A stretch of DNA of 64,000 bases from JAAEPI01 sp964352625 (GTDB lineage Bacteria > Bacteroidota > Bacteroidia > Cytophagales > Cyclobacteriaceae): assembly GCA_964352625.1 (NCBI GenBank), contig CAYGSD010000008.1:62001-126000 (forward strand). The letters run 5' to 3'. The notes beneath the pieces are model-generated. The model saw only the letters and a program-made list of their open reading frames with translations. It searched no databases and was not told where the DNA came from. Shown here piece after piece: positions 33,885-43,115 of the stretch. The stretch's first letter is position 1. The number at the start of each line of letters is the position of its first letter. The translations under genes and the position numbers were made by a program.

Positions 33885-34256
33885 GTGCCTCTAAACTTTC
33901 TTAAAATTTCATTCATTTTTTCAGTCCTCTATTTACTTTCATTGGACACGCTAGGACAAGAATTCAAGGGAAATTTCACCAGAGAATATGTGCAGGACGG
34001 ACAGCTAAAATGTGCCCACTACATTGTAAAGGAAGATGGCTATGGCTGCATTACTATGGTCTTGGATGACCATGATAGAGAAAAAGGCGTATCAGTAACC
34101 TGCAAGCGCGACACCATGGGAAATCGCAAAATCTACATCAACACGTACCACGAACAAAAAGTGATCATATACCCCACTTCCTATGATAAGAATGGAAATA
34201 TCAGGCAGTTTGAGATCATGTATGAGAAACGGGATGTAGAGGTCTATACTAAATAG
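33885..34256 (+). CDS. Small secreted protein of unknown function
   Basis: Not recognised. 123 residues from a GTG start with a signal peptide (LNFLKISFIFSVLYLLSLDTLG). The mature part is Lys/Asp/Tyr-rich with two cysteines (LKCAHYIVKEDGYGC) and one more in VTCKRD. It is probably a small beta-rich periplasmic or surface protein. It stands alone; its stop codon directly abuts the stop of the convergent SLC13 transporter gene. ATG codons inside are too late to keep the signal peptide, which is why the GTG start is chosen. Confidence 0.6.
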   Translation: MPLNFLKISFIFSVLYLLSLDTLGQEFKGNFTREYVQDGQLKCAHYIVKEDGYGCITMVLDDHDREKGVSVTCKRDTMGNRKIYINTYHEQKVIIYPTSYDKNGNIRQFEIMYEKRDVEVYTK

Positions 34257-35720
34257 CTATTTGAAGCTGATCGGGAAAACCGTCATATCGAAATTCCAAG
34301 CAAGTGGTAGTAGGTAATACGTGACAATGGTCACGATGAGTATAGAAATCAAATTCATAAAAATGCCTGCACGCATCATATCCGGTATTCTTAAGTAACC
34401 AGAGCCGAACACCACTGCGTTAGGAGGAGTGGCAACTGGGAGCATAAAAGCGCATGAAGCAGAAATAGTCACTGATACCATAATCATGTACGGATGCAAG
34501 TCGAAGGCCATGGCCATAGGCGCCAAAACGGGCAACAACATTGCAGTAGTGGCAAGATTGGAAGTGATCTCTGTGAGAAAATTGACCGCCGCAACCAACA
34601 CTAGAATTAACACAATTAGGGATAAACCTTGCATTTGCGTGAGTTGAGAGGCAATCCAGCTAGCGAGTCCGGTTTCGCTAAATCCCTTAGCCAAGGCCAA
34701 GCCTCCTCCAAACAGTAAAATAATATCCCATGGCAGCTTCACACAATCGCTCCAGTCCAACAATTTTTTTCCTCCTGACGCAGGAAGTATAAACAGAAGC
34801 ACACCACTAATCATGGCGATAATAGTGTCGTCAATAGCCGGAATGAATTTTTGAATCAATGATCTTGACACCCACAAAATGGCCGTCCCCACAAATACCC
34901 AAAGTACAATTCTTTCCTCAGGAGAAACCTTTCCGAGTTCCTTTTTCATTGTTCTAATGGCCGAAATGCCACCAGGAAATTCAACCTTCTTCAACTTGAA
35001 AGCCCCATTGGTGAGATACTTCCAGCAGATGAAAAGAAGCAATACAGAAATCGGCAAACCAAACTTCATCCAATCAAGGAAACTGATTCTGACGTTGTAA
35101 GTTTCTTCCAGAATTCCTGCAAGAACCAAATTAGGGGGTGTGCCAATAAGTGTAGAAAAACCTCCAATGGACGCACTATAAGCTATAGCCAGCATCAGCG
35201 CTTTTCCCACCATTTCAGACTGACCGTTTGCTTCATTTCTACTTTGACGAAACTGAGTCACAACCGCCATCCCTATCGGGAGCATCATCACGGAAGTTGC
35301 AGTATTCGATATCCACATGGAGAGAAATGCTGTGGCCACCATAAAGCCGAGAATAATCCTGACAAGATTGGAACCAATCAAGGAGATGATGGTAAGTGCG
35401 ATTCGTCTATGCAAATCCCATTTTTCAATGGCAATGGCGATCATAAATCCGCCCAGATACAGGAATACATATTTATGCCCAAAAGAGGAGGTAGTCTCTG
35501 CAATATCAAGCGCTCCAAAAAGTGGAAATAAGATGATTGGAAGCAAGGCAGTAACAGCAATCGGTAAAGCCTCAGATATCCACCAAATGGCCACCCAGAC
35601 TGTCACTGCCAAAACCTGAAAAGCAGCAGGATTCATACTCTCAGGCGCCCCCAGAATTTGTAGTAAAACAAAGACCAGCGGCCCTAGTACAATCGAAAAT
35701 ATCTTTTTGTTCAACTTCAT
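34257..35720 (-). CDS. SLC13/DASS family sodium:carboxylate (or sulfate) symporter
   Basis: Inner-membrane divalent-anion:sodium symporter, taking up di- or tricarboxylates or sulfate. Two copies of the sodium/substrate motif are visible: SNTATSVMMLPIG (about residue 134) and a variant second copy TSNLATTAMLLPVL (about 389). Other family features are LYLGGFMIAIAIEKWDLHRR, GGFSTLIGTPPN and the C-terminal LPVATPPNAVVFGSGY. 487 residues, about 12-13 hydrophobic segments. It is the last gene of the eight-gene operon starting at 45716 and overlaps the SGNH hydrolase gene by 4 bases. By context it imports the product released by the upstream hydrolases. Confidence 0.92.
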   Translation of the reverse strand: MKLNKKIFSIVLGPLVFVLLQILGAPESMNPAAFQVLAVTVWVAIWWISEALPIAVTALLPIILFPLFGALDIAETTSSFGHKYVFLYLGGFMIAIAIEKWDLHRRIALTIISLIGSNLVRIILGFMVATAFLSMWISNTATSVMMLPIGMAVVTQFRQSRNEANGQSEMVGKALMLAIAYSASIGGFSTLIGTPPNLVLAGILEETYNVRISFLDWMKFGLPISVLLLFICWKYLTNGAFKLKKVEFPGGISAIRTMKKELGKVSPEERIVLWVFVGTAILWVSRSLIQKFIPAIDDTIIAMISGVLLFILPASGGKKLLDWSDCVKLPWDIILLFGGGLALAKGFSETGLASWIASQLTQMQGLSLIVLILVLVAAVNFLTEITSNLATTAMLLPVLAPMAMAFDLHPYMIMVSVTISASCAFMLPVATPPNAVVFGSGYLRIPDMMRAGIFMNLISILIVTIVTYYLLPLAWNFDMTVFPISFK

Positions 35721-36493
35721 TCTTTGGCCAGGTCAATTACTGAGTCATCTACCAACATCTGAAAGAAGTCTGCATCCTGCTCAGACAAGAAACATAAATA
35801 CAGCAACTCTCCGTCCTCATCATAGGTGCTTAGTCGGTGAGGGATTTCGGCTGTGGATCGGTCTGTGAAGAATTTAAAAAAGGTGAGCCCGATCAAATAG
35901 GTGCCATTTGCGGATGGGTGTTTGTCGTCTTCGTACAACTTCAAATCAGGTCGGAGCTTTCGGGCTTCAGAAAGCAGCGGGCCAGCCGGCACGATCATCG
36001 CGCCGGATTCCTGAGCTAGCTGCTCATAGGCGGGCGTCACTTTGCCCTGAATCAACGGATTCGAAAAGTAGCCCCATGTGATCATAAACACTGGAACGGC
36101 TCCCTTCTTCGTTACCAATTCTGCAAACTTCTTTCCGTATTCATCAAAGCTTTCTGGCGTCTCTAAGGCACTTAGACTGTGGTTGTTAAATACCACATAA
36201 TCCCATTTTTCAGCTTCTAAAAGTTCACGAGTCTTTGTTTCGTTTTCTCCTTTCCAGTGCTGCTCTAGGTTGGATCCTCCTACCGTGGACTGCCGAGTTA
36301 TAAGTTCCACACCTTGTGTTTCGGCCATTGCAGAAACCATCTGAGGGAGATTATGAAAGTATATGAAGCTGTTTCCAACGAAAAGAATTCGCTTTGGCTG
36401 TACCGAATCTTGTGCCTCCGCAGCAGTACCTACTAGAGCAAACACCAAGATGAGCAAAGTCTTCGGAAAGATGTTTTTTAACCTACTCGCCAT
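35717..36493 (-). CDS. Secreted SGNH/GDSL-like hydrolase
   Basis: Exported esterase-like protein of the SGNH fold. A signal peptide covers about the first 27 residues (LLILVFALVGTAAEA). The catalytic Ser block is ILFVGNSFIYFHNLP (about 35-49), Asn lies in YVVFNNHSLSA, and the Asp/His block is YEDDKHPSANGTYLIG, all in the expected order. 258 residues. It overlaps the transporter gene by 4 bases downstream and touches the alpha/beta hydrolase gene by one base upstream. Possible substrates are acetyl or other ester groups on a polymer; this is inferred from fold only. Confidence 0.85.
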   Translation of the reverse strand: MASRLKNIFPKTLLILVFALVGTAAEAQDSVQPKRILFVGNSFIYFHNLPQMVSAMAETQGVELITRQSTVGGSNLEQHWKGENETKTRELLEAEKWDYVVFNNHSLSALETPESFDEYGKKFAELVTKKGAVPVFMITWGYFSNPLIQGKVTPAYEQLAQESGAMIVPAGPLLSEARKLRPDLKLYEDDKHPSANGTYLIGLTFFKFFTDRSTAEIPHRLSTYDEDGELLYLCFLSEQDADFFQMLVDDSVIDLAKE

Positions 36494-37590
36494 TAGTCCA
36501 AAAGTTGATTTAATAGATTTTGAAATTCAGTAGATGTGAACATGGCATTTGCATTGTGACCAGCACCTGCTACAGATACCACCGCATGATCATTGGAGGG
36601 GTATTGATCATCCATAAAGGCAGCCAAATATTCACCTCGCACATAGCGATTGTCTCCTGAACCCGCCTGCTGGCTTTGTGACTCGCAATCAGTAGTAGCA
36701 CCGAAAGTATCGTCCTCTCCAAGCACATAGTACACCTTACGGTTTATGTAATGCCCCCTAATCGTCTCAAGACCTATTTTGCTGATAAATGCATAGCGGC
36801 TGTCTTCAGCGAGTGCATCCAATCCGTATGGATAGTCATTGTAAGTAGAGCAATCCGAAGGAAGGTACGTTGTGGTTCCGTTCCATCTCAGATTGTTAGG
36901 ATAAACAAAATGGGAGGCATTGGCAGCTAAGTATGAAAATGTATAGCTAGGAAAATTACTTTCAACCCTGCTGATGGCAGCATATCGCTGAGCCAACTGT
37001 CCACCAGCCGAATGCCCCACAATAATGACATTTAACAAATCGGGGAAATTTGGATTGTCCAGAAAGTACTCCGTGAGGAAATAATCTACGATCTGGGACG
37101 AACTTAAACTTGCTCCAGTGGGTGTGGAGGCCTTCCCTCCAGCTCGCCAAACGGCATTTTCCCAATCGAGCACCAGCCCGGTACCCTCATGAAAAAAGTG
37201 AGGTGCCAATATCAAGGTTGACGAAGAAGCACCGACAGTTCCAACTGCACTTACCAAACTATTGTACTCGGATTTCACCTCATTATCCGTTGCGCCGAGC
37301 CCATGAAAACTGATAATCACATTGGTAATTCCTGAATTTGAAATGGTCACCTCATGAGAAGCGTAGAAATTCAAATTTCCCACATTGTTCTCGGTGGCTG
37401 CTGTTGTGAATTCGATGGTTTGGGCACTATTCGCATCAAAGGAGCTTATGATATCGGAGCTGCTTATTTCAAGTAGATCATTCGGATCGATGGGAAGCAC
37501 ATTATCTTCCGGCAGGAGTTCATTGTAATTGCAGCCAGCAATCAGCAGGGCAACTAAAGCACTCAGAAGGAATTTATTACGAGCAGTCAT
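36493..37590 (-). CDS. Alpha/beta-hydrolase lipoprotein
   Basis: Envelope-anchored hydrolase. A lipoprotein signal with Cys at about residue 20 (LLIAGCNYNELLPEDN) precedes an alpha/beta-hydrolase domain. Visible are an oxyanion-side VIISFHGLGATDNE, the nucleophile elbow IIVGHSAGGQLAQRY (Ser about 190), a likely Asp in YVLGEDDTFG, and the His in VAGAGHNANAMF. 365 residues. Its stop and start share a base or codon with the neighbouring genes, so it is fully embedded in the operon. It may act as an esterase or depolymerase beside the SGNH protein. Confidence 0.82.
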   Translation of the reverse strand: MTARNKFLLSALVALLIAGCNYNELLPEDNVLPIDPNDLLEISSSDIISSFDANSAQTIEFTTAATENNVGNLNFYASHEVTISNSGITNVIISFHGLGATDNEVKSEYNSLVSAVGTVGASSSTLILAPHFFHEGTGLVLDWENAVWRAGGKASTPTGASLSSSQIVDYFLTEYFLDNPNFPDLLNVIIVGHSAGGQLAQRYAAISRVESNFPSYTFSYLAANASHFVYPNNLRWNGTTTYLPSDCSTYNDYPYGLDALAEDSRYAFISKIGLETIRGHYINRKVYYVLGEDDTFGATTDCESQSQQAGSGDNRYVRGEYLAAFMDDQYPSNDHAVVSVAGAGHNANAMFTSTEFQNLLNQLLD

Positions 37591-38852
37591 TAGAAAATAA
37601 TTTGCAACGCTACACTGGCTCTGATCTCACCTTTTTCTACCAAAGCTGTATTGTCCAATTCATCGAAAGTCAAGAAATCGGTGTTCATCTGAATTTTCAT
37701 GGCCTGGCCTTTCAAGAATTTGGAAACTCCCACGGTAAAGGCTTGCTGAGCCGTGAGAACCGAAAAAGCCTCGTCATCATATTCCGGACTCACCTGAGAA
37801 TAGCGCACATCCAAACCCCAGAAATTTTTGGTCACATAGCCTCCCTGCAGGTTCAGACCGGTTCCTAGTACCAGGTATTGTGAGATGTCGCCCTGATAGA
37901 TGGGCGTTTGGTTCGTGGCATCCGAATTGGTAAACAAGCCCTCAACTTCACTTCCAAAAGAATTCACATACTCAACTCCCAAATTGAAGCCATTGTACTT
38001 GAAAAGTACGTCTGCATAGATTTTCTGATAATTTGGATAGGCATCTCGGAAAGATCCATCCGGCTGTATCTGGCTGAAGAAAAGGAAATCACCATGCCCC
38101 TCGCCTACACTTTCACTTGCTCCCTGGTTGGAGCTGAAGGATCCTCCCAATGAAATCTTTGGCGTTTTTTCACGTGCCAAATCCGACCCCAGGAAGTCAT
38201 TGCCCTCCGTGAAATCTCCCAATGGAAGCAATTCCAGCCTCCCACCGAATTTGGCTCCTCCATAGTCGAACCTATCAGTGGTCCCATTGCCAAAAGAATT
38301 GATGCCATCACCGGATGTAACCGAAAGGGATGGCTTCACGACCATGTTTCCTATTTCCAACCGACCATCTATGAATACCCCAAACTCTCTGCCCAGTCGT
38401 CCAAAATTGGTAGACACCAAGCTTGGCTCCACAAACTGAAAATAGTTTTGATGGAGGTTTAGCTCCCTGTTATTGGTATTGACCAATTTCTGTCCTGCCG
38501 CTATGAAGAGCTTATCACCTGCCACATCAAAACCAACCCAGGCTTCAAGTAGTGACCACACATTTACATAATCAGCTAAAATGTAGAAAGTCATTTTTTC
38601 ATTTTTGGCTTTACCGAGTAATGAAAATTGCGCTCGCTGAAGGTCAAACAAATGCTTGCCTTCTATGATCTCTGAAGTATCTCGGAGGTAGGTATAGGCG
38701 GTCTTGATATTTCCTCCCAAACTGAAATAATAATCACCATCGTTCAAGGATAGATTCACGCCCTTTCCAAGATCAAAATATGTACTATCCTGCGCACTAA
38801 CGTGCTGCATGGTCACAACGACCAAGGCTGTTAAAATGAAAATCTTCTTCAT
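37590..38852 (-). CDS. Porin, OprO/P-like (first of two)
   Basis: Outer-membrane porin of the phosphate-selective porin O/P-like superfamily. After a signal peptide (LTALVVVTMQHVSA) comes GVNLSLNDGDYYFSLGGNIKTAY. Long amphipathic strands follow, with FDLQRAQFSLLGKAKNEKMTFYILADYVN and REFGVFIDGRL. The C-terminus is KGEIRASVALQIIF, ending in phenylalanine as barrel proteins do. 420 residues. It overlaps the M14 peptidase gene by 4 bases. The substrate may not be phosphate, since the context points to an organic anion or peptide. Confidence 0.82.
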   Translation of the reverse strand: MKKIFILTALVVVTMQHVSAQDSTYFDLGKGVNLSLNDGDYYFSLGGNIKTAYTYLRDTSEIIEGKHLFDLQRAQFSLLGKAKNEKMTFYILADYVNVWSLLEAWVGFDVAGDKLFIAAGQKLVNTNNRELNLHQNYFQFVEPSLVSTNFGRLGREFGVFIDGRLEIGNMVVKPSLSVTSGDGINSFGNGTTDRFDYGGAKFGGRLELLPLGDFTEGNDFLGSDLAREKTPKISLGGSFSSNQGASESVGEGHGDFLFFSQIQPDGSFRDAYPNYQKIYADVLFKYNGFNLGVEYVNSFGSEVEGLFTNSDATNQTPIYQGDISQYLVLGTGLNLQGGYVTKNFWGLDVRYSQVSPEYDDEAFSVLTAQQAFTVGVSKFLKGQAMKIQMNTDFLTFDELDNTALVEKGEIRASVALQIIF

Positions 38853-40405
38853 TTGTTCAATTTTTTGAGGTCTTCTTGCATCAGTCGGTATATTGGCACT
38901 TCTTCTCCTTTCACAGCTTCCACCACTCTCGTTCTCACAAATCCATTGTCATTCTCTGGCTCCAATGCCGTAACTGCCAGGTTTGCATTCTTTTGATCCA
39001 TCCGCACGACGAAGGTTCCCTTCTCGAATTTTATGGTCCTCGTCTCCATCACCGTTGAAATAATATTGGGTCTGTACCCTTGAAATTTTTCTGCTGCAAC
39101 CTGCTGAATATCTACTCGATAAATCTGAACAGGTAATGAAATATCCGAAGCGAGCGTGGTGACATCCAGGCCTAAAATTTCTAAGTTTCGCACAGCTTGA
39201 GTTTGGTCCGGAGAAAGTAAGTATGCGCCTGGTCGCTCCCGACTTATAATTATTTCCTTTTGATTGGCTGTTGCTATTTCAAATTTTTGCTCCACCACCT
39301 CATTTTCTGCTATGTCAATAAACTTGATTGTATGCTCTTCCTTGGCTCTACGGCTATCTGCCACCACCTCTCTTTGCATGGACTCGGTAGAAGCAATCGC
39401 CGCTAGAACTCCTTCCAATACTTCATCATGATGATTGTAGGCCGTTTCCAGAAAAGAGAAAGCTGACGTTTTGGTAATGAGAATGCGACGCTCAAAGGAG
39501 TTTCTATTGAGCCGTATCCCTCTTATTTCCATCAGGACAGAAACAGCATTTCCCAAGGCAAATGAAGTTGCACTCGATCGTGCACTTGACGAACCAAGGT
39601 TGAAATAAAGCTTACCTCTGGTATCCTGTGGTGAGAAATAATCGTGGTGATTGTACCCCAATTCATCAAAAGTCTCCTTGGCCTGCTTCACGAATAAATC
39701 ATTTGTCAAAGACTTAATCTCTGGCTCCACATTCAAATCACCTGAGTACAAAAACATAGCATCGTAAAACGACGTGTAGCCCATGTCTCCAAAATCACGA
39801 AAGGTTGCTCTAAAAGGATTGTATTCATGAAAATCAATAGCTACATGAGGTGCATACTCCGAGTATTTGGCTTTCAGTTGCTGCGTCTCCGCAATTTGAA
39901 GTTTGATTAAATCTCGGTTGAGGTCAAGTCCGTTTTTAGCACTTCTATTTTGCCGAACGTACCCATCGATATTGACCATCGGCACTACGGCTATTTCGAG
40001 TCGATCCAGTAAGCGAGCATTCGCCGAATTCGTGAGTAGTTCTTGTAGAACAACGAGCAGACCCTCCGAACTAGCGGGTTCATTCCCGTGAATCCCCCCT
40101 TGCAGCCAGACCCTTACTTTAGGCTGATTGTCTGGCTTGGAGATAAGCACCATCGGGATTTTCTTTCCTCGTTGCGTTTCTCCGATAAAATCTATTGTGG
40201 CGTAAGGATTCTGAGATGTCAGTCTTTCCAAAAATGTGACTAGCTCTTGGTAGGTCGTAAATCCAAATCGACTGTTGAATGCCGGTGTTTCAAATTCAAC
40301 CTTAGGATCAGGGAAGAATTTTTTGGTGAGTTTACCAGGCTGTTGCGCCATGGATGCCATCGCCAAGCCAAGGAAATACAAAGAAAGAATTGCTGTTTTC
40401 CTCAT
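38849..40405 (-). CDS. Secreted M14 family zinc carboxypeptidase
   Basis: Exported zinc metallopeptidase. Start taken at 40405, where MRKTAILSLYFLGLAMASMA gives a signal peptide; the upstream GTG would add a non-signal stretch. The zinc ligands are His and Glu in GGIHGNEPASSEGL (about residue 94) and His in AIDFHEYNPF. The catalytic Glu is likely in VLMEIRGIRLN. After the roughly 330-residue peptidase domain there is an extra C-terminal beta domain. About 518 residues. It lies 2 bases downstream of the larger porin gene and overlaps the smaller porin gene, sandwiched between two pores. Confidence 0.88.
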   Translation of the reverse strand: MRKTAILSLYFLGLAMASMAQQPGKLTKKFFPDPKVEFETPAFNSRFGFTTYQELVTFLERLTSQNPYATIDFIGETQRGKKIPMVLISKPDNQPKVRVWLQGGIHGNEPASSEGLLVVLQELLTNSANARLLDRLEIAVVPMVNIDGYVRQNRSAKNGLDLNRDLIKLQIAETQQLKAKYSEYAPHVAIDFHEYNPFRATFRDFGDMGYTSFYDAMFLYSGDLNVEPEIKSLTNDLFVKQAKETFDELGYNHHDYFSPQDTRGKLYFNLGSSSARSSATSFALGNAVSVLMEIRGIRLNRNSFERRILITKTSAFSFLETAYNHHDEVLEGVLAAIASTESMQREVVADSRRAKEEHTIKFIDIAENEVVEQKFEIATANQKEIIISRERPGAYLLSPDQTQAVRNLEILGLDVTTLASDISLPVQIYRVDIQQVAAEKFQGYRPNIISTVMETRTIKFEKGTFVVRMDQKNANLAVTALEPENDNGFVRTRVVEAVKGEEVPIYRLMQEDLKKLNK

Positions 40406-40407
40406 AA

Positions 40408-41829
40408 TCAAAAGGCGATTGATAAAACCAAACGATAAGTCCACTCGTCAGGTATGACGACATCAATGTCATCACCACCTGCAGGGTTGGCTCCAGAATA
40501 AATCCGGGTGGCAGCTCCCTCACTTGTTACTACCGTGTTGTAAGTCACTGAGGATTGAATTTTCACGGCGTATTTCTTCAAATACTTGGTCAGCCCGACC
40601 GTATAATATTCTGGTCGGTTGTAAATCCCAGCATCCAGGAAGGTTGCCGTGGAAGGGATGATTTCTCCCAAGGCATCCTTTTCTGTCAGTGTGTTTATTT
40701 TTTGATACCGGGCATCCACCGACCAGTCTCCCCTGAAGAGGTAGCCTGCCTGAATGTTCCATATCTCACCCAAATTCATCCGACCCCTGACAGTCGTTTC
40801 ACTGTCGGTAATGCCGGCTGGAACGGATGCCTTGGTTCGGGCATATGCACCCAATACCACGAACCCCTTGTATTTCATCAGGAAGTCCGCCACGTACTTT
40901 TCATAGTCGGGCAGCAATTCTTCGTTCTCAATATTTGTGTAGAAATATCGATCATTCACAGGTCTGGAGTTTCCGTTTCTTCCTGTCATTCCTTTGTTGA
41001 TGGAATAGGCACCTCCGACAACCAACTTTGGTTTCCACTCACGGATCATGTCCACCCCGTTGAATTCTCCACCTTGAAAAAGTCCCAGTGGAAAAATGTC
41101 GAGACGTCCGCCATATTTCAACCCACCGAAATTTTCAAAGGCGTTTTGTCCATCGCCTGTCGTGATCTCCAAATAGGATTTGACGTACAGATCACGATAT
41201 ATTTTGTCCCGCCGATCGACGAATAATCCGAAATCTCTGAAGACGGAGAATAACGAAGTAATCCGACTTCTCTCCACCATCTGAAGAGTATTGGAAGTCA
41301 TGAAAAATTCTCGATAATTCGTTCTTGGTGCCTTTTGACCAAGGCTTACACGTGTGTACCTGAAAGGCCGATACGTGATGTAAGCATCCCACAGGAAATT
41401 GTTCTCATCGTCGTTAGGATCGTTGGGGTCTCCAATAATATTGTCCCTGCTGAGATCGAAACTCAATCGATAGGACAAATTCAGCTGCTTGCTCTGTCCG
41501 CTAATTTTTATCCTCGCTCGACTTACTCTATATCGACTTCTGTTGTAAGAATATCCAAGCGTATCAGTACCCATAAACAACTCATATTGTGGTTGGATAT
41601 AACCAGTGACCTCCATAGAGTAGTCGTTGGTTCTGGAGGTGAATTTCAAGCCGTCTCCCAAGGTATACCAATTGGGCAAGGCATATAGAAAATCCGTATC
41701 GAAAACGGCCTCTTCCGATTCTTGATCCGGGTCCAAGTCAGCATCCGGATCGTCCTGTGCCATTAGCTGAAACGTGAAGCCGAAGCTCAGTAACAGAATT
41801 TTGAAAATAGATGAAGCCGCAGATTTCAT
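40408..41829 (-). CDS. Porin, OprO/P-like (second of two)
   Basis: Larger outer-membrane porin. Start at 41829 gives MKSAASSIFKILLLSFGFTFQLMA as a signal peptide. An acidic spacer follows (DDPDADLDPDQESEEAV). The barrel includes YSMEVTGYIQPQYELF, YRVSRARIKISGQSKQLNLSYRLSFDLS and GLFVDRRDKIY, and ends with EWTYRLVLSIAF. About 473 residues. The acidic N-terminal segment is unusual and could be a periplasmic extension. It lies 11 bases downstream of the 405-residue GLUG lipoprotein gene and 2 bases upstream of the carboxypeptidase gene. Confidence 0.82.
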   Translation of the reverse strand: MKSAASSIFKILLLSFGFTFQLMAQDDPDADLDPDQESEEAVFDTDFLYALPNWYTLGDGLKFTSRTNDYSMEVTGYIQPQYELFMGTDTLGYSYNRSRYRVSRARIKISGQSKQLNLSYRLSFDLSRDNIIGDPNDPNDDENNFLWDAYITYRPFRYTRVSLGQKAPRTNYREFFMTSNTLQMVERSRITSLFSVFRDFGLFVDRRDKIYRDLYVKSYLEITTGDGQNAFENFGGLKYGGRLDIFPLGLFQGGEFNGVDMIREWKPKLVVGGAYSINKGMTGRNGNSRPVNDRYFYTNIENEELLPDYEKYVADFLMKYKGFVVLGAYARTKASVPAGITDSETTVRGRMNLGEIWNIQAGYLFRGDWSVDARYQKINTLTEKDALGEIIPSTATFLDAGIYNRPEYYTVGLTKYLKKYAVKIQSSVTYNTVVTSEGAATRIYSGANPAGGDDIDVVIPDEWTYRLVLSIAF

Positions 41830-41840
41830 GAACCTAAAAC

Positions 41841-43058
41841 TCAAGAGTTGGTGATCAGAACAGGGAAACTGCCGTTGGTACATGACCAGATGGAAGACTC
41901 AAAACTTGAGAAATCTGCACAAGTACTTGAACCTAAATTAATTAGAATAAAGCCGCTTTCATTAGGCTCTTCAATACTATTACTCACCGCCCCTGAACTG
42001 ATGTCGGCACTTGATCCATCCAGTATAGTTTGGGCTGTAGATCCAAAAATACCTGACCCACCGTCTCCATCTCCGGAGAAGTAGCCGTAGGTGGAGACCG
42101 TACCATCGATGATGATATTGCCTTTGGTGTAGCAGTTAACCGGGCTGATGCTGGCATCAGTGGCACCAACAAAACCTCCAATATCGTCCAGTCCGCTACC
42201 GACTACCGACACATTGCCCGTAGCAAACGAATTGGTAATCTGCGATCTGCTACCAGCATTAAAAGCAAAACCGATCAGGCCGCCAATACGGGCAATTCCT
42301 CCTTCGACATCACCCGTGGCATAGCACTGATCTACAATAGTTGTATTGATCATACCAATCAATCCTCCAATTCGGTGGCCTCCATCAGCGACCATCTTCA
42401 CAGTAGATGAACAGCGTATGACTTCTGTTCTGTCCGCCAAACCGATGAGTGTACCCGAACGGCCAAAATCGCCATTGTCCTGCGTTTCGGTACTATGCAC
42501 CTGCGAGTTGGCATCTCCACCACGGATGTGCACGTTAGTCACACCAAGCCCGTCATTGGCAGATCCAACAAGTGCGGCTGTACGGGTTCGTCCGGTCACA
42601 GACTTTGAAGCGGCTATCTCCAAGGTTAGGTTCTTGATCTCAATGGTCACTGCAATGGAGTTAGTATCATTTCCCAGCTCTCCGAAAAACCCGATATTAT
42701 CGCTGGTTGGTCGCTCGATCCAAAGTCCTGAAATCGTGAAATCAGCCCCATCCAATACCCCGGCAAAACCATTGATCGGAAGCCAGCCATCGGTGGCATA
42801 GTTCTCCTCAATGTAGGTAGTGAGGTCAATGTCATTCAGGAGCACAAAGCTGCTTGTGAGGCTATTTCGCATGAAAACATCCAGGTGCTCCGCTGTTCTG
42901 AGTTGGTAAGGATCGGCATCTGTTCCCGATCCCAATACAGGATCCCCTCCTCCAATGATCTGGTCTATAGGATCGATAAGGGACGTATCGTCGGTGGAGC
43001 AGGATAGCATGCCTACCAAGGCCAAACAGATGTACAAAGAATGATTAAATCGCTTCAT
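41841..43058 (-). CDS. GLUG-motif surface lipoprotein
   Basis: Envelope lipoprotein (signal MKRFNHSLYICLALVGMLSC, Cys 20). An N-terminal segment GSGTDADPYQLRTAEHLDVFM, typical for such proteins, precedes GLUG-type repeats. Examples are RIGGLIGMINTTIVDQCYATGDV, in parts RIGGLIG and QCYATGDV, and then IGGFVGATDASISPVNCYTKGNI. These build a beta-solenoid-like stack seen in adhesins and IgA-peptidase-like proteins. 405 residues. It is the second gene of the operon and shares the repeat type with the 867-residue lipoprotein upstream. Likely a surface binding protein. Confidence 0.82.
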   Translation of the reverse strand: MKRFNHSLYICLALVGMLSCSTDDTSLIDPIDQIIGGGDPVLGSGTDADPYQLRTAEHLDVFMRNSLTSSFVLLNDIDLTTYIEENYATDGWLPINGFAGVLDGADFTISGLWIERPTSDNIGFFGELGNDTNSIAVTIEIKNLTLEIAASKSVTGRTRTAALVGSANDGLGVTNVHIRGGDANSQVHSTETQDNGDFGRSGTLIGLADRTEVIRCSSTVKMVADGGHRIGGLIGMINTTIVDQCYATGDVEGGIARIGGLIGFAFNAGSRSQITNSFATGNVSVVGSGLDDIGGFVGATDASISPVNCYTKGNIIIDGTVSTYGYFSGDGDGGSGIFGSTAQTILDGSSADISSGAVSNSIEEPNESGFILINLGSSTCADFSSFESSIWSCTNGSFPVLITNS

Positions 43059-43073
43059 AAGGTTATTGGAAAA

Positions 43074-43098
43074 GTGAGAGCCGCGTGGCGGCTCTCAC
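43074..43098 (-). terminator. Perfect hairpin between the two GLUG lipoprotein genes
   Basis: An 11-bp perfect GC-rich stem with a 3-base loop, followed on the minus strand by four T. Partial termination or mRNA-end protection here could lower or separate expression of the downstream seven genes relative to the first. Confidence 0.7.
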
Positions 43099-43115
43099 GA
43101 TTTAAATCTCTGTGT

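Noticed and set aside
40555..41226. 223-codon open frame on the plus strand opposite the larger porin gene
   Set aside because: Antisense to a clear barrel gene with signal peptide and proper C-terminus; no motif, no signal and no neighbouring context of its own.
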